Shown: positions 1 to 6,667, counted from the first letter of the stretch. The stretch is DNA of 11,293 nucleotides from Oscillospiraceae bacterium (GCA_028694405.1 JAQUTM010000065.1:1-11293); one strand, 5' to 3'. Numbers and translations: made by a program. The notes: a model not told the origin generated them from the letters alone.

Positions 1-489
1 TAACTCCTCCGGCAGCTCTTGCTCAAAAATATCACCTAAAATGCGGGTGTTTACCATGTAGCCAAACCCCTCCAGCCCCACCGGCAAAGCGTAATGGCTT
101 TCGTCCTGTGCCTGTATGGCATAGCAGGTGTTTACCGTATCGCACAAAGCCAAAACCGTTTGGCTGGGGTACTGGCTCAAGTTATAAAAAGCGTTTTCTG
201 CGCCCGTCTGTAAAAAAGCGTTATAGTCCTCTATGTAAACCAACGCGGCACTCTCTGCCGATAAATTTTCCACGGCGGCACCACAGCTTTGGCTGTATGC
301 CTCCAATATTTGCGCTAAACCTGCGGGTGCGGTTTTGGGCAGGCACACCGTAAGGTTTTCCACAGGCGTGCGTGACTGGGTAACAACAGTTGTCAGCTCG
401 CTTGAAACCTCTCGCACAGGCAGGCTGCACCCTCCAAGCCCCCACAAAAGCAATACCGCCGCAAGCACCGCGCTGCAAGCTTTTTTCAT
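1..489 (-). CDS. Extracellular substrate-binding lipoprotein, N-terminal part (3' end beyond window)
   Basis: The minus strand is open from an ATG at 487-489 to the window edge, giving 163 codons with no stop. The product opens with a lipoprotein signal peptide: MKK, a hydrophobic stretch at residues 7-18, then lipobox LGGC with the lipidated Cys at 21. It should be anchored to the outer face of the membrane. Further on is ALPVGLEGFGYMVNTRIL (about residues 134-151), which resembles the hinge-proximal segment of family 1 ABC solute-binding proteins (sugar or oligopeptide type), where a short stretch ends in VNT/YN. An AGGAGA ribosome binding site at 498-503 lies 8 bases before the ATG. The ligand cannot be told; permease genes, if any, would lie outside the window to the left. 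The gene is divergent from the alanyl-tRNA editing gene and has its own promoter. The lipoprotein call is firm; the solute-binding call is moderate because the C-terminal two thirds are missing. Confidence 0.75.
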   Translation of the reverse strand, partial: MKKACSAVLAAVLLLWGLGGCSLPVREVSSELTTVVTQSRTPVENLTVCLPKTAPAGLAQILEAYSQSCGAAVENLSAESAALVYIEDYNAFLQTGAENAFYNLSQYPSQTVLALCDTVNTCYAIQAQDESHYALPVGLEGFGYMVNTRILGDIFEQELPEEL

Positions 490-541
490 GTGTATCTTCT
501 CCTTTATGCCGTTAAAGTTTAGGTAAATATATGCTCTAACT

Positions 542-570
542 ATAATAATTTTTTAGCAGTTCTCTTCCAA
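542..570 (-). promoter_or_regulatory. Sigma-A-type promoter of the lipoprotein gene
   Basis: Read on the minus strand, TTGGAA (570-565) is followed after exactly 17 bases by TATTAT (547-542). This is 4/6 and 5/6 agreement with TTGACA and TATAAT. Transcription would start near 535, giving a leader of about 45 bases before the ATG at 489. The position, spacing and AT-rich surroundings support it; there is no experimental evidence. Confidence 0.5.
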
Positions 571-625
571 AATTTACGTTTTTTAGCAATAATATTTGGT
601 TATGTAAATTATTATATCATAAATG

Positions 626-634
626 TGCTATACT
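626..634 (+). promoter_or_regulatory. Extended -10 promoter of the alanyl-tRNA editing gene
   Basis: TGCTATACT is an extended -10 element (TGn plus TATACT, 5/6). No good -35 box lies 16-18 bases upstream, as is common for extended -10 promoters. A start near 641 would leave a short leader holding the GGAGG ribosome binding site at 656-660. The rest of the 490-668 intergenic stretch is AT-rich and shows nothing else beyond the divergent lipoprotein promoter. Confidence 0.45.
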
Positions 635-668
635 TTTTGTAACATTTTTATTATCGGAGGTTTTTCAA

Positions 669-1832
669 ATGGACACCCAGCGCCTTTATTATAATGACAG
701 CTATCTTTGCACTTTTGAAGCTACCGTGCTTAGCTGTACCCCTGCAAAAAACGGATACGCCGTTGTGTTGGACAAAACTGCGTTTTTTCCTGAGGGCGGT
801 GGCCAGCCTGCCGACAGCGGCACTTTAGGATGTGCAGAGGTTGTTGACGTACACGAGAAAGACGGCATTATCACCCATTTTACCAATGCGCCTCTGCAAG
901 CAGGCAGCACCGTAACGGGCGCTCTTAACTGGGCACGGCGGTTTGACCATATGCAGCAGCATACAGGCGAGCACATTTTAAGCGGCATTGTAAACAGCTT
1001 ATACGGTTGGGACAACGTGGGCTTTCACATGGGCGCAGACGTGGTAACGGTGGATTTTAGCGGTCCTATGGACAGCGCGGCTTTGGCAAAGGCAGAACAG
1101 CTTGCCAACCAAGCCGTATACGCCGCGGCACCTGTTTGTGTCAGCTACCCTACTGCCCGGCAGCTGCAAGCCATGCAATACCGCAGCAAAAAAGAAATTG
1201 CAGGTCAAGTGCGCATTGTAACCGTGGGCACCAGCGATAAATGTGCCTGCTGCGGCACCCATACCGCAACCGCCGCGGAAGTAGGCATTATTAAAATTTT
1301 ATCTGCTCAAAATTACAAGGGCGGTGTGCGCATTACCATGGTAAGCGGTGGCCGTGCCTTTGCCGATTACTGCCTAAAAACAGCGCAGGCAAATGAAATT
1401 AGCGCCGCCCTCAGCGTTAAGCCAAACCAGCTTACTGCCGCCTTTACCCGTCTAAAAGAGGAGACTGCCGCCTTGAAAATGCAGCTTGCCGCCGTGCAGA
1501 CAAATCTGTTTGCAAAAACCGCCGCCTTACTGGGCACCAAAGACGCTAACGTGTGTCTGTTTGAAGACAATCTCTCACCCGACGATTTGCGCCGTCTTTG
1601 TTTGTTGGTGGCGCAAGGGCGCAGCGGCGTAAGCGCTGTTTTCAGCGGCAGTGATACCGCAGGCTATAAATATGCGCTGGCAAGCGAAAGCCTAGACATC
1701 TTGTCCTTTGGCAAAAGCTTTCATGCGGCTTGCAGCGGCCGCGGCGGCGGCAAACCACCTTTGCTGCAAGGCAGCTGTACCGCCACTAAAGCCCAAATAG
1801 AGCAATACTTTGCCGCTTTGCAGCCTATATAA
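669..1832 (+). CDS. Alanyl-tRNA editing protein, AlaX type with DHHA1-like C-terminal domain
   Basis: This 387-residue protein resembles the editing half of alanyl-tRNA synthetase without the aminoacylation domain. Such free-standing enzymes hydrolyse Ser-tRNA(Ala) or Gly-tRNA(Ala) in the cytoplasm, preventing mistranslation at alanine codons. Visible marks are the N-terminal beta-barrel motif PEGGGQP (41-47), zinc ligands in HTGEH (His98, His102), and CCGTH with Cys194 and His198. These form the H-x3-H / C-x3-H zinc site. A helical, probably coiled-coil linker spans about 250-290. The C-terminal part ends with GRGGGKP (357-363), the glycine-rich signature of the DHHA1 domain. Length fits the long AlaX class. 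The ATG is 8 bases behind GGAGG (656-660). A small membrane-protein gene follows in the same direction. All expected catalytic residues are present, so it is probably active; substrate preference cannot be read from sequence. Confidence 0.93.
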   Translation: MDTQRLYYNDSYLCTFEATVLSCTPAKNGYAVVLDKTAFFPEGGGQPADSGTLGCAEVVDVHEKDGIITHFTNAPLQAGSTVTGALNWARRFDHMQQHTGEHILSGIVNSLYGWDNVGFHMGADVVTVDFSGPMDSAALAKAEQLANQAVYAAAPVCVSYPTARQLQAMQYRSKKEIAGQVRIVTVGTSDKCACCGTHTATAAEVGIIKILSAQNYKGGVRITMVSGGRAFADYCLKTAQANEISAALSVKPNQLTAAFTRLKEETAALKMQLAAVQTNLFAKTAALLGTKDANVCLFEDNLSPDDLRRLCLLVAQGRSGVSAVFSGSDTAGYKYALASESLDILSFGKSFHAACSGRGGGKPPLLQGSCTATKAQIEQYFAALQPI

Positions 1833-1852
1833 GCCTGCGGCTTATAAATTTT
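1828..1852 (+). terminator. Hairpin over the stop codon, possible weak terminator
   Basis: Eight perfect base pairs, TATAAGCC (1828-1835) and GGCTTATA (1839-1846), enclose a 3-base loop. It is followed by AATTTT, a short and imperfect U tract. The stem contains the TAA of the alanyl-tRNA editing gene. It may end part of the transcripts before the small membrane-protein gene, or protect the 3' end of the message. The poor U tract keeps confidence low. Confidence 0.35.
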
Positions 1853-1858
1853 GCAAAA

Positions 1859-1880
1859 GCAGAAAAGGCTTGCTTTCTGC
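1859..1880 (+). other. Second intergenic hairpin before the small membrane-protein gene
   Basis: GCAGAAA (1859-1865) pairs with TTTCTGC (1874-1880) across an 8-base loop. There is no U tract, so it is not a terminator. With the hairpin just upstream it structures most of the 98-base gap between the two plus-strand genes. It may be chance or a processing or stability element. Confidence 0.3.
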
Positions 1881-1930
1881 AAATGGATTGCTTTGCCCTA
1901 CACATACTATTATTAAAGGAGAGCACCGTC

Positions 1931-2152
1931 ATGAAAGGTTTTTGTTTTTATCACTTTTTAGCACTTTTGGCGTTTTTGTTTTTTATTGCCTTTTGGGTGC
2001 TTCTGGGGTGGGATTATTTTGCCGTTTACCTGCAAAATCCAGCATATTCTGCCTCTTTTTCGGCTTATCTTTTGGCTCGTGCCGCCCAGTGCTTACTGCC
2101 CTGTGCCGTGTGCTTTGGCGCTGCTTGGGTTTTAAAAAGCCGCCATAGTTAA
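1931..2152 (+). CDS. Small two-helix membrane protein of unknown function
   Basis: The product is 73 residues. AAAGGAG at 1915-1921 sits 9 bases before this ATG, which favours it over an in-frame ATG at 1883 that would add 16 residues and lacks such a site. The protein has two hydrophobic segments, about residues 4-27 and 48-68, joined by a short aromatic-rich loop (YFAVYLQNPAYSASF). It ends in a basic KSRHS tail, which predicts both termini in the cytoplasm. Several Cys and Trp residues lie in or beside the helices. I do not recognise the family. It follows the alanyl-tRNA editing gene by 98 bases that hold two hairpins, and a strong terminator ends the unit. A real gene is likely from the ribosome binding site, hydrophobic pattern and terminator, but no function can be assigned. 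Confidence 0.65.
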   Translation: MKGFCFYHFLALLAFLFFIAFWVLLGWDYFAVYLQNPAYSASFSAYLLARAAQCLLPCAVCFGAAWVLKSRHS

Positions 2153-2177
2153 ACCGCTTTTAAGCATATAAACAAAT

Positions 2178-2210
2178 AAAACGCTTGGTCAATAACAGAC
2201 CAAGCGTTTT
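2178..2210. terminator. Strong bidirectional rho-independent terminator
   Basis: AAAACGCTTGGTC (2178-2190) pairs perfectly over 13 bp with GACCAAGCGTTTT (2198-2210) around a 7-base loop. On the plus strand the stem is followed by TTGTTTG. On the minus strand it is followed by a T-rich stretch (TTTATTTGTT). It therefore serves both converging genes, the small membrane protein (+) and the two-helix membrane protein (-). Confidence 0.9.
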
Positions 2211-2226
2211 TTGTTTGTAAATTTAA

Positions 2227-2682
2227 TTAAACAACGGAAAACAGAAAAAGAGAAAACCAAGTTAAACCGCCGATAGCCAGCGCAATGTATGCACAAATCA
2301 TGCCGCTTTTTACACCAGGTGTCTCGCTGTTTCTCTCCCTTTTTAAGTTATATCCCAGTCTCAACGCATAAATCGCTACCAATAAGCTGATAACCCCGCC
2401 GCCAAAAAAGGCAAGTACTATGGAAATAACACCCAAAACTTTTACCTGATTGCCGCGTCTCATCAAAGCTGCATAAGCCGCATTATCCTGTGGCGGATAA
2501 TTTTCTGTGCTGTGGGTTTCAGCCTCAGCCGTTTCGTTGTCAAAACCCGCATATGTGTTTTGGCTATGTATCTGTTCGCTTTCTTGCTGGCGGCAGCTTG
2601 TGTTGTGCTCCTCCTGTGTGTAACAGGTGGTATCCGGCATATCCCATGGGTCCAGCTCTTTTTTTGTTTTGCGGTTAAACAT
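2227..2682 (-). CDS. Two-helix membrane protein with a polar N-terminal tail (DUF4190-like)
   Basis: The protein has 151 residues. Residues 1-78 are polar, acidic and low in predicted structure, rich in Gln, Glu, Asn and Thr, with a DPWDMPD motif near the start (11-17). Two hydrophobic segments follow at about 81-108 (with GGG) and 125-150, separated by a basic loop (LKRERN). This tail-then-hairpin layout resembles the DUF4190 group of small bacterial membrane proteins, which have no defined function. AGGAGG at 2691-2696 lies 8 bases before the ATG. It begins 31 bases after the Nudix hydrolase gene in the same direction, so the two are probably co-transcribed, and a strong terminator lies 16 bases beyond its stop. 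An overlapping ATG at 2690 in another frame opens a shorter reading frame without a protein-like pattern. The call is by topology only. Confidence 0.7.
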   Translation of the reverse strand: MFNRKTKKELDPWDMPDTTCYTQEEHNTSCRQQESEQIHSQNTYAGFDNETAEAETHSTENYPPQDNAAYAALMRRGNQVKVLGVISIVLAFFGGGVISLLVAIYALRLGYNLKRERNSETPGVKSGMICAYIALAIGGLTWFSLFLFSVV

Positions 2683-2713
2683 ATCAGCATCCTCCTTTAT
2701 ACTATCACCACTA

Positions 2714-3280
2714 TTATACTATTTGTATTTTTCTGGCTTTTTCTGTTAATTTGTTGTACAGCTGCAACATATCGGGCTCGGTTACATCGTTTGCCAAGGC
2801 ATCGGCACAAAGCCATTTTACGCCGCTGTTTTCGTCCGGTTTTATGCGCAGAGGTACGGTTTCCTCTGCAATAAACAAATACGTTACGTTTAAGTGCAAA
2901 TGACAAGGCACCGCACCGCCGTTTTTTATGTGGGCTTTTACAGGCAGTATTTCTACACTTAAAGGTGTGTGCACAGGCGCATATAAATCCGTCAGCCCTG
3001 TTTCCTCCGCCACCTCCCGCTTTGCAACCTCAAACAAGTCCGTTTCTCCGTCGGCGTGTCCGCCTGTCCAGCTCCAGCTATTATAAATGTTATGGTATAT
3101 CATCAACACACGGGTGCGTGCGGGGTTCATTACATAGCCGCTGGCAGTGGCATGTGCCAAGGTACTTTTGCGTAAAAGTACGTCCTGTGTGTTTTGGGCA
3201 AAATTTAAAATTGCATCTTTTTCCGCAGCTTCAAACGGGTCTTGCGGGGTATAGCTTTGTATAGCGGTTATCCAGTCCAT
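2714..3280 (-). CDS. Nudix hydrolase
   Basis: The 188-residue protein has a central Nudix fold. Such enzymes cleave a nucleoside diphosphate linked to another group, using Mg or Mn. The Nudix box runs from Gly74 to Leu96: GHADGE (74-79), then REVAEETGL (88-96). The metal-binding glutamates Glu89, Glu92 and Glu93 are present. Against G-x5-E-x7-RE-U-x-EE-x-G-U, the first Glu position holds Thr80, with Glu79 just before it; I recall this GGHADGE-type box as common in clostridial members. Upstream SWSWTGGHADG (68-78) fits the strand leading into the box. About 40 residues precede the fold and may be a small helical extension. A GAGGGAG ribosome binding site precedes the ATG. It lies 62 bases after nrdG and 31 before the next membrane-protein gene. 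The natural substrate cannot be inferred; housecleaning of oxidised or odd nucleotides beside a nucleotide reductase is possible but speculative. Confidence 0.9.
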   Translation of the reverse strand: MDWITAIQSYTPQDPFEAAEKDAILNFAQNTQDVLLRKSTLAHATASGYVMNPARTRVLMIYHNIYNSWSWTGGHADGETDLFEVAKREVAEETGLTDLYAPVHTPLSVEILPVKAHIKNGGAVPCHLHLNVTYLFIAEETVPLRIKPDENSGVKWLCADALANDVTEPDMLQLYNKLTEKARKIQIV

Positions 3281-3342
3281 TATACACTCCCTCTGCTTTT
3301 AACAAACACCAACAGCTTTTATATGGCGCCTGTGTAAAAGCC

Positions 3343-3909
3343 CTAAAATTTAAGGTGACGCGGAATGTACCGCGGTGCGCCCTGCCAGCGTTCTCCCTCA
3401 TAAAGCACGGCTTCTTTTGCCGCCAAGCTTTTGGGTACGTCTAAAATGCGCTGGTTGGCACTGCCTCTAAAGCTTAGCAGCAAATCCTTTTGCGCCTCAA
3501 TAAAAGGGCCGTCTACCAATACGTCCAACTGTTTTAGCAGCGGTAACGCCGCGGGCATTTGCAGCAGCTGTTCAAAGGTATAGCCCGTATAACAAGCCAC
3601 CTCATACCCTGCTTTTTGCAATAGCTGGCCCAAAACCGCAAAGCCGCCACACTGGGCAAAGGGTTCGCCTCCGCTAAAAGTAACCCCTTTTACAAGCGAG
3701 TTTGCCTGTATTTTTTCAAAAACAGCCTGCGGTGTATAGCGCTCGCCGGCACCAAACGCCCATGTTTGGGGGTTGTGACAGCCTTTACAATGGTGTGGAC
3801 AGCCCTGCCCAAAAACAGTAAAGCGCAGTCCCGGACCGTCTACAATACTATCATTTACAAAACCGGAAATCTCCAGCTGTTCTTCCTGTGCTGTTTCGGT
3901 GTATGGCAT
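3343..3909 (-). CDS. nrdG: Anaerobic ribonucleotide reductase activating protein (radical SAM)
   Basis: This cytoplasmic radical SAM enzyme reductively cleaves S-adenosylmethionine and abstracts hydrogen from NrdD, creating the stable glycyl radical that NrdD needs. From the ATG at 3909 it is 188 residues. The iron-sulfur motif is CPHHCKGC (Cys37, Cys41, Cys44; C-x3-C-x2-C), with the SAM-binding GGEP at 80-83. The late segment DVLVDGPF (129-136) and FRGSANQRILDV (147-158) are hallmarks of NrdG rather than of pyruvate formate-lyase activase. The frame stays open to an ATG at 3969, but AAAGGAG at 3917-3923 points to the ATG at 3909, where homology also begins. The gene is 120 bases downstream of nrdD, its substrate protein, in the same direction. 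The gap contains an inverted repeat (3950-4010). The motifs are complete, so the enzyme is expected to be functional. Confidence 0.96.
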   Translation of the reverse strand: MPYTETAQEEQLEISGFVNDSIVDGPGLRFTVFGQGCPHHCKGCHNPQTWAFGAGERYTPQAVFEKIQANSLVKGVTFSGGEPFAQCGGFAVLGQLLQKAGYEVACYTGYTFEQLLQMPAALPLLKQLDVLVDGPFIEAQKDLLLSFRGSANQRILDVPKSLAAKEAVLYEGERWQGAPRYIPRHLKF

Positions 3910-3949
3910 AAGGCTTCTCCTTTTTGTGGGGTTTTTATTATTGTAACAC

Positions 3950-4010
3950 AAAAACTGCGCAAAAAACACGGTTGCAGCTGCAAACGATACTTGCTTTTCA
4001 CGCAGTTTTT
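3950..4010 (-). repeat. Inverted repeat with inner palindrome between nrdD and nrdG
   Basis: The arms AAAAACTGCG (3950-3959) and CGCAGTTTTT (4001-4010) are perfect 10-bp complements. They enclose 41 bases that contain a 12-bp palindrome, TTGCAGCTGCAA (3972-3983). Read in the nrdD-to-nrdG direction, the 3' arm ends in GCAGTTTTTGTG, which gives a terminator-like U run. It may act as a partial terminator or processing site that sets less nrdG than nrdD, or stabilise the nrdD message. The large loop makes strong termination uncertain. Confidence 0.5.
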
Positions 4011-4029
4011 ATTTTAATTTCCTATTATA

Positions 4030-6354
4030 TTATAGGTGATGCTTTACACGGTCACGCTCTTCGGCCTGTTTGGCATCGTTCCATTTGCTTAAGGTGCCTA
4101 CCAAATAACCGGTAATGCGGCGAATCCGCTCCATATAATAGCCGTTATCACCGTCGTGGTGGTCACATACGGGACAGCTGTCGCCGATAATGCCGTTAAA
4201 GCCGCAGCGTGGACAGCGGTCTACCGGGTGGTTAATGCTGCCGTAGCCGATACCTGCATCGTGCATGGCGCGTACAACGCTTTCAAATGCCTCAATGTTG
4301 TTACTGGTGTCGCCGTCCAGCTCAATGTAGCTGATGTGCCCTGCGTTTGTAAGCGCATGGTACGGTGCCTCTTTTTTAATTTTATCAAAGGCGCCGATAT
4401 TGTAATATACAGGCACATGAAAACTATTTGTATAATAATCTTTATCTGTTACACCGGGGATAACGCCATAGCGTTTTTTGTCCATGCGCACAAAACGTCC
4501 GCTTAAGCCCTCGGCGGGGGTTGCCAGCAGCGAAAAGTTTAAACCGGTTTTCTCAGCGGTATCGTCCATATATTTGCGCATATAGCCGATAATCTCAAGT
4601 CCCTTTTTCTGCATTTCTTCGCTTTCGCCGTGGTGGTGGCCAAACAGAGCAACCAAGGTTTCGGCAAGACCGATAAAGCCTACGCTTAAAGTGCCGTGTT
4701 TAATTACCTCACGCACCTCATCATCCGGGTGCAGCTTTTCGCTGCCCAGCCAAACACCCTGCCCCATTAAGAAGGGAAAGTTTTTAACTTTGCGGCGTGC
4801 CTGAATTTCAAAACGGTCTAACAGCTGACGAATAACCAAATCCATCATATCGGTAAGCTTTTGGTAAAATACCTTTTCGTCGCCCTTTGACTCAATGGCA
4901 AGACGCGGCAGGTTAATAGAGGTAAAGCTTAAGTTGCCGCGGCCATTGCAAATTTCGTTGTTTTTGTCATACACGTTGCCAATAACGCGTGTACGGCAGC
5001 CCATGTATGCAATTTGTGTCTCGGGACGTTTGGGGTCATAATACTGTAGGTTAAAGGGTGCATCTACAAAGCTAAAGTTTGGAAACAGGCGTTTTGCACT
5101 GGTGCGGCAAGCCAATTTAAACAAATCATAGTTGGGCTCTCCCGCATTGTAGTTAATGCCCTCTTTTACGCGGAAAATTTGTATGGGGAATATCGGCGTT
5201 TCGCCGTGGCCAAGGCCGTCCTCTGTGGCAAGCAACAGGTTTTTCATCACCATGCGGCCCTCGGGAGAGGTATCCATACCATAGTTAATAGAGCTAAACG
5301 GCGTCTGTGCGCCTGCACGGCTATGCATGGTGTTTAAGTTGTGGATAAAGCCCTCCATGGCTTGGAAGGTTGCCTTATCGGTAGCTTTCCATGCGCGTTT
5401 GCGGCTGCGCGCAAGTACCGGCACAAAGTCCTGTGCCGAACCCAGCTTTTTGTTTAAAGCTGCTATCACTTCGGCGTCGTAAGCCTCCAGATTGGTTTCA
5501 AGCTGAGGCACCCAACCCGTCTCCTCTTCAATGTCTGCCAAAATGCCTTTTACCAGCTCGGTTGCATCGTCCAAATCGGCGGCGTCTTCCAATGCCTCTG
5601 CCAATTTTAAGCGGAACATTTTTTTATAGGTTTTGCCTACACCCGGTGCCAAACCATAGTCAAAGTTTGGTACTGCTTGGCCGCCGTGCTGGTCATTTTG
5701 GTTGGCCTGTATGGCAATAGCCGCTAAAGCAGCATAGCTGGCAATATCGTTTGGCTCACGCGAAAAGCCGTGGCCTGTGCTAAAGCCGCCCTTAAACAGC
5801 TTTACCAAATCTATCTGACAGCAGGTCATGGTTAAAGCGTAAAAATCAAAGTCATGAATATGAATATCGCCGTTGATATACGCACGGTCCTGCTCAGGGG
5901 TAAGCAGATATTTTGCGTAATACTCTTTGCTTGCTGCGGCACCCATTTGTAACATGCTGCCCATGGCAGTGTCGCCGTCTACGTTGGCATTGTCACGCTT
6001 CAAGTTACTCTCGTGTGCGTCCGCTTTGATAATCTCATTCAGCTTTTTCATCAAAGCTGTATTGCTCTCTCTAATCTCGGTGCGTTTTGCACGGTACAAA
6101 ATGTAGTTTTTTGCTGCCGTGTCGTAGCCGTTATCCATCAAAGTTTTTTCTACTGCGTCCTGCACTTCTTCAATCTCGGGCGCACGCTCTCCACAGGTTT
6201 GCATCAGCCTGTCGGTAACCTTGCCCGCCACTACCGCCGCCGTCGCTGCATCGTCCATGCCACTGGCCTGCATGGATTTCAAAATAGCGTTTGCTATTTT
6301 GCTTTCATCGTACAATACAACTCTGCCGTCTCTTTTTACAATGCTCTTAATCAT
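4030..6354 (-). CDS. nrdD: Anaerobic (class III) ribonucleoside-triphosphate reductase
   Basis: This oxygen-sensitive enzyme reduces ribonucleoside triphosphates to deoxy forms for DNA synthesis, using a glycyl radical made by NrdG. The 774-residue product starts with an ATP-cone allosteric domain (about 3-95, beginning IKSIVKRDGRVV), which senses ATP/dATP. The central ten-stranded barrel includes NDQHGGQAVPNFDY (220-233) and MGCRTRV (451-457), whose Cys453 is the expected thiyl-radical position. A Cys pair lies at 178-179. Near the C terminus a zinc ribbon has Cys714, Cys717, Cys727 and Cys730. The glycyl radical loop RRITGYLVG (745-753) carries Gly749, and EERDRVKHH closes the protein. The ATG at 6354 has GGAGAA at 6359-6364. 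An open extension to 6474 would cross the promoter and is rejected. nrdG follows after 120 bases. Two NrdR-box-like sites overlap the promoter, predicting repression by NrdR when deoxynucleotides are plentiful. Confidence 0.98.
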   Translation of the reverse strand: MIKSIVKRDGRVVLYDESKIANAILKSMQASGMDDAATAAVVAGKVTDRLMQTCGERAPEIEEVQDAVEKTLMDNGYDTAAKNYILYRAKRTEIRESNTALMKKLNEIIKADAHESNLKRDNANVDGDTAMGSMLQMGAAASKEYYAKYLLTPEQDRAYINGDIHIHDFDFYALTMTCCQIDLVKLFKGGFSTGHGFSREPNDIASYAALAAIAIQANQNDQHGGQAVPNFDYGLAPGVGKTYKKMFRLKLAEALEDAADLDDATELVKGILADIEEETGWVPQLETNLEAYDAEVIAALNKKLGSAQDFVPVLARSRKRAWKATDKATFQAMEGFIHNLNTMHSRAGAQTPFSSINYGMDTSPEGRMVMKNLLLATEDGLGHGETPIFPIQIFRVKEGINYNAGEPNYDLFKLACRTSAKRLFPNFSFVDAPFNLQYYDPKRPETQIAYMGCRTRVIGNVYDKNNEICNGRGNLSFTSINLPRLAIESKGDEKVFYQKLTDMMDLVIRQLLDRFEIQARRKVKNFPFLMGQGVWLGSEKLHPDDEVREVIKHGTLSVGFIGLAETLVALFGHHHGESEEMQKKGLEIIGYMRKYMDDTAEKTGLNFSLLATPAEGLSGRFVRMDKKRYGVIPGVTDKDYYTNSFHVPVYYNIGAFDKIKKEAPYHALTNAGHISYIELDGDTSNNIEAFESVVRAMHDAGIGYGSINHPVDRCPRCGFNGIIGDSCPVCDHHDGDNGYYMERIRRITGYLVGTLSKWNDAKQAEERDRVKHHL

Positions 6355-6436
6355 GATGTTCTCCGTTCTCTGTCGTTTTTTATCTAAATTTGTCGAAAAT
6401 TTACTTTTTGTAGAATTTACTAATGTTTTGACTTTT

Positions 6437-6452
6437 AGTCTATATCTAGCGA
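6437..6452 (-). promoter_or_regulatory. Promoter-distal NrdR box
   Basis: The minus-strand 16-mer TCGCTAGATATAGACT matches about 11 of 16 positions of the NrdR consensus acaCwATATaTwGtgt. It begins 32 bp from the other box, leaving a 16-bp gap. It lies just past the predicted transcription start near 6454, where a bound repressor would block initiation. It shares the ten bases CGCTAGATAT with its partner. Confidence 0.65.
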
Positions 6453-6460
6453 CTAGTATT

Positions 6461-6490
6461 ATTATATGCCACAATATCTAGCGTAGTCAA
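6461..6490 (-). promoter_or_regulatory. Promoter of nrdD-nrdG
   Basis: On the minus strand TTGACT (6490-6485, 5/6) is separated by 18 bases from TATAAT (6466-6461, 6/6). Transcription should start near 6454, leaving a leader of about 100 bases before the nrdD ATG. This is the best-matching promoter in the window. An NrdR-like box fills its spacer and another covers the start region. Confidence 0.7.
6469..6484 (-). promoter_or_regulatory. Promoter-proximal NrdR box
   Basis: The minus-strand 16-mer ACGCTAGATATTGTGG agrees with about 13 of 16 positions of acaCwATATaTwGtgt. It occupies the spacer between the -35 and -10 boxes of the nrdD promoter. A pair of boxes about three helical turns apart is the known arrangement for NrdR, the zinc-finger and ATP-cone repressor of ribonucleotide reductase genes. 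The nrdR gene itself is not in the window. Confidence 0.75.
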
Positions 6491-6541
6491 TTCTTTTTAA
6501 GGGGAAAATGATACCAGACTTTTTTTATTATTTTGTTTATA

Positions 6542-6570
6542 TTGCTAAATTTTTTTAATTAAACTATACT
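6542..6570 (+). promoter_or_regulatory. Promoter of the YgjP-like metallopeptidase gene
   Basis: TTGCTA (6542-6547, 4/6) and TATACT (6565-6570, 5/6) are 17 bases apart in an AT-rich region. Transcription would start near 6577 and run away from nrdD, with a leader of about 90 bases that includes a hairpin at 6626-6647. Confidence 0.5.
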
Positions 6571-6625
6571 TTTTAATGGGCAGAAAATTTGCTTTCAATA
6601 GGTATACACTTGCTTTTTTACATAC

Positions 6626-6647
6626 CCTGACCGATAAAGCGGTCAGG
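6626..6647 (+). other. Leader hairpin before the metallopeptidase start
   Basis: CCTGACCG (6626-6633) and CGGTCAGG (6640-6647) form a perfect 8-bp GC-rich stem with a 6-base loop. It ends 6 bases before the ribosome binding site at 6654. No T tract follows on either strand, so it is not a standard terminator. Its position suggests an effect on translation or message stability. Confidence 0.45.
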
Positions 6648-6667
6648 CTTTCAAAGGAGTTAGGGTC

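Noticed and set aside
221..478. 85-residue minus-strand reading frame
   Set aside because: It is out of frame with the lipoprotein gene, which has a ribosome binding site, signal peptide and lipobox over the same bases.
2512..2874. 120-residue hydrophobic plus-strand frame
   Set aside because: It crosses the start and ribosome binding site of the DUF4190-like gene and the end of the Nudix gene; hydrophobicity comes from the complement of polar codons.
5391..5720. 109-residue plus-strand frame opposite nrdD
   Set aside because: Pro- and Arg-rich composition typical of an antisense shadow; lies wholly within the certain nrdD gene.
6355..6474. Forty-residue N-terminal extension of nrdD from an ATG at 6474
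   Set aside because: It would start inside the promoter and NrdR boxes, has no ribosome binding site, and the ATP-cone begins at the ATG at 6354.
6475..6490. Attachment-site or mobile-element remnant suggested by the repeated CTAGATAT bases upstream of nrdD
   Set aside because: The repeat spacing, consensus match and position over the promoter are explained better by NrdR boxes; no integrase or transposase is nearby.
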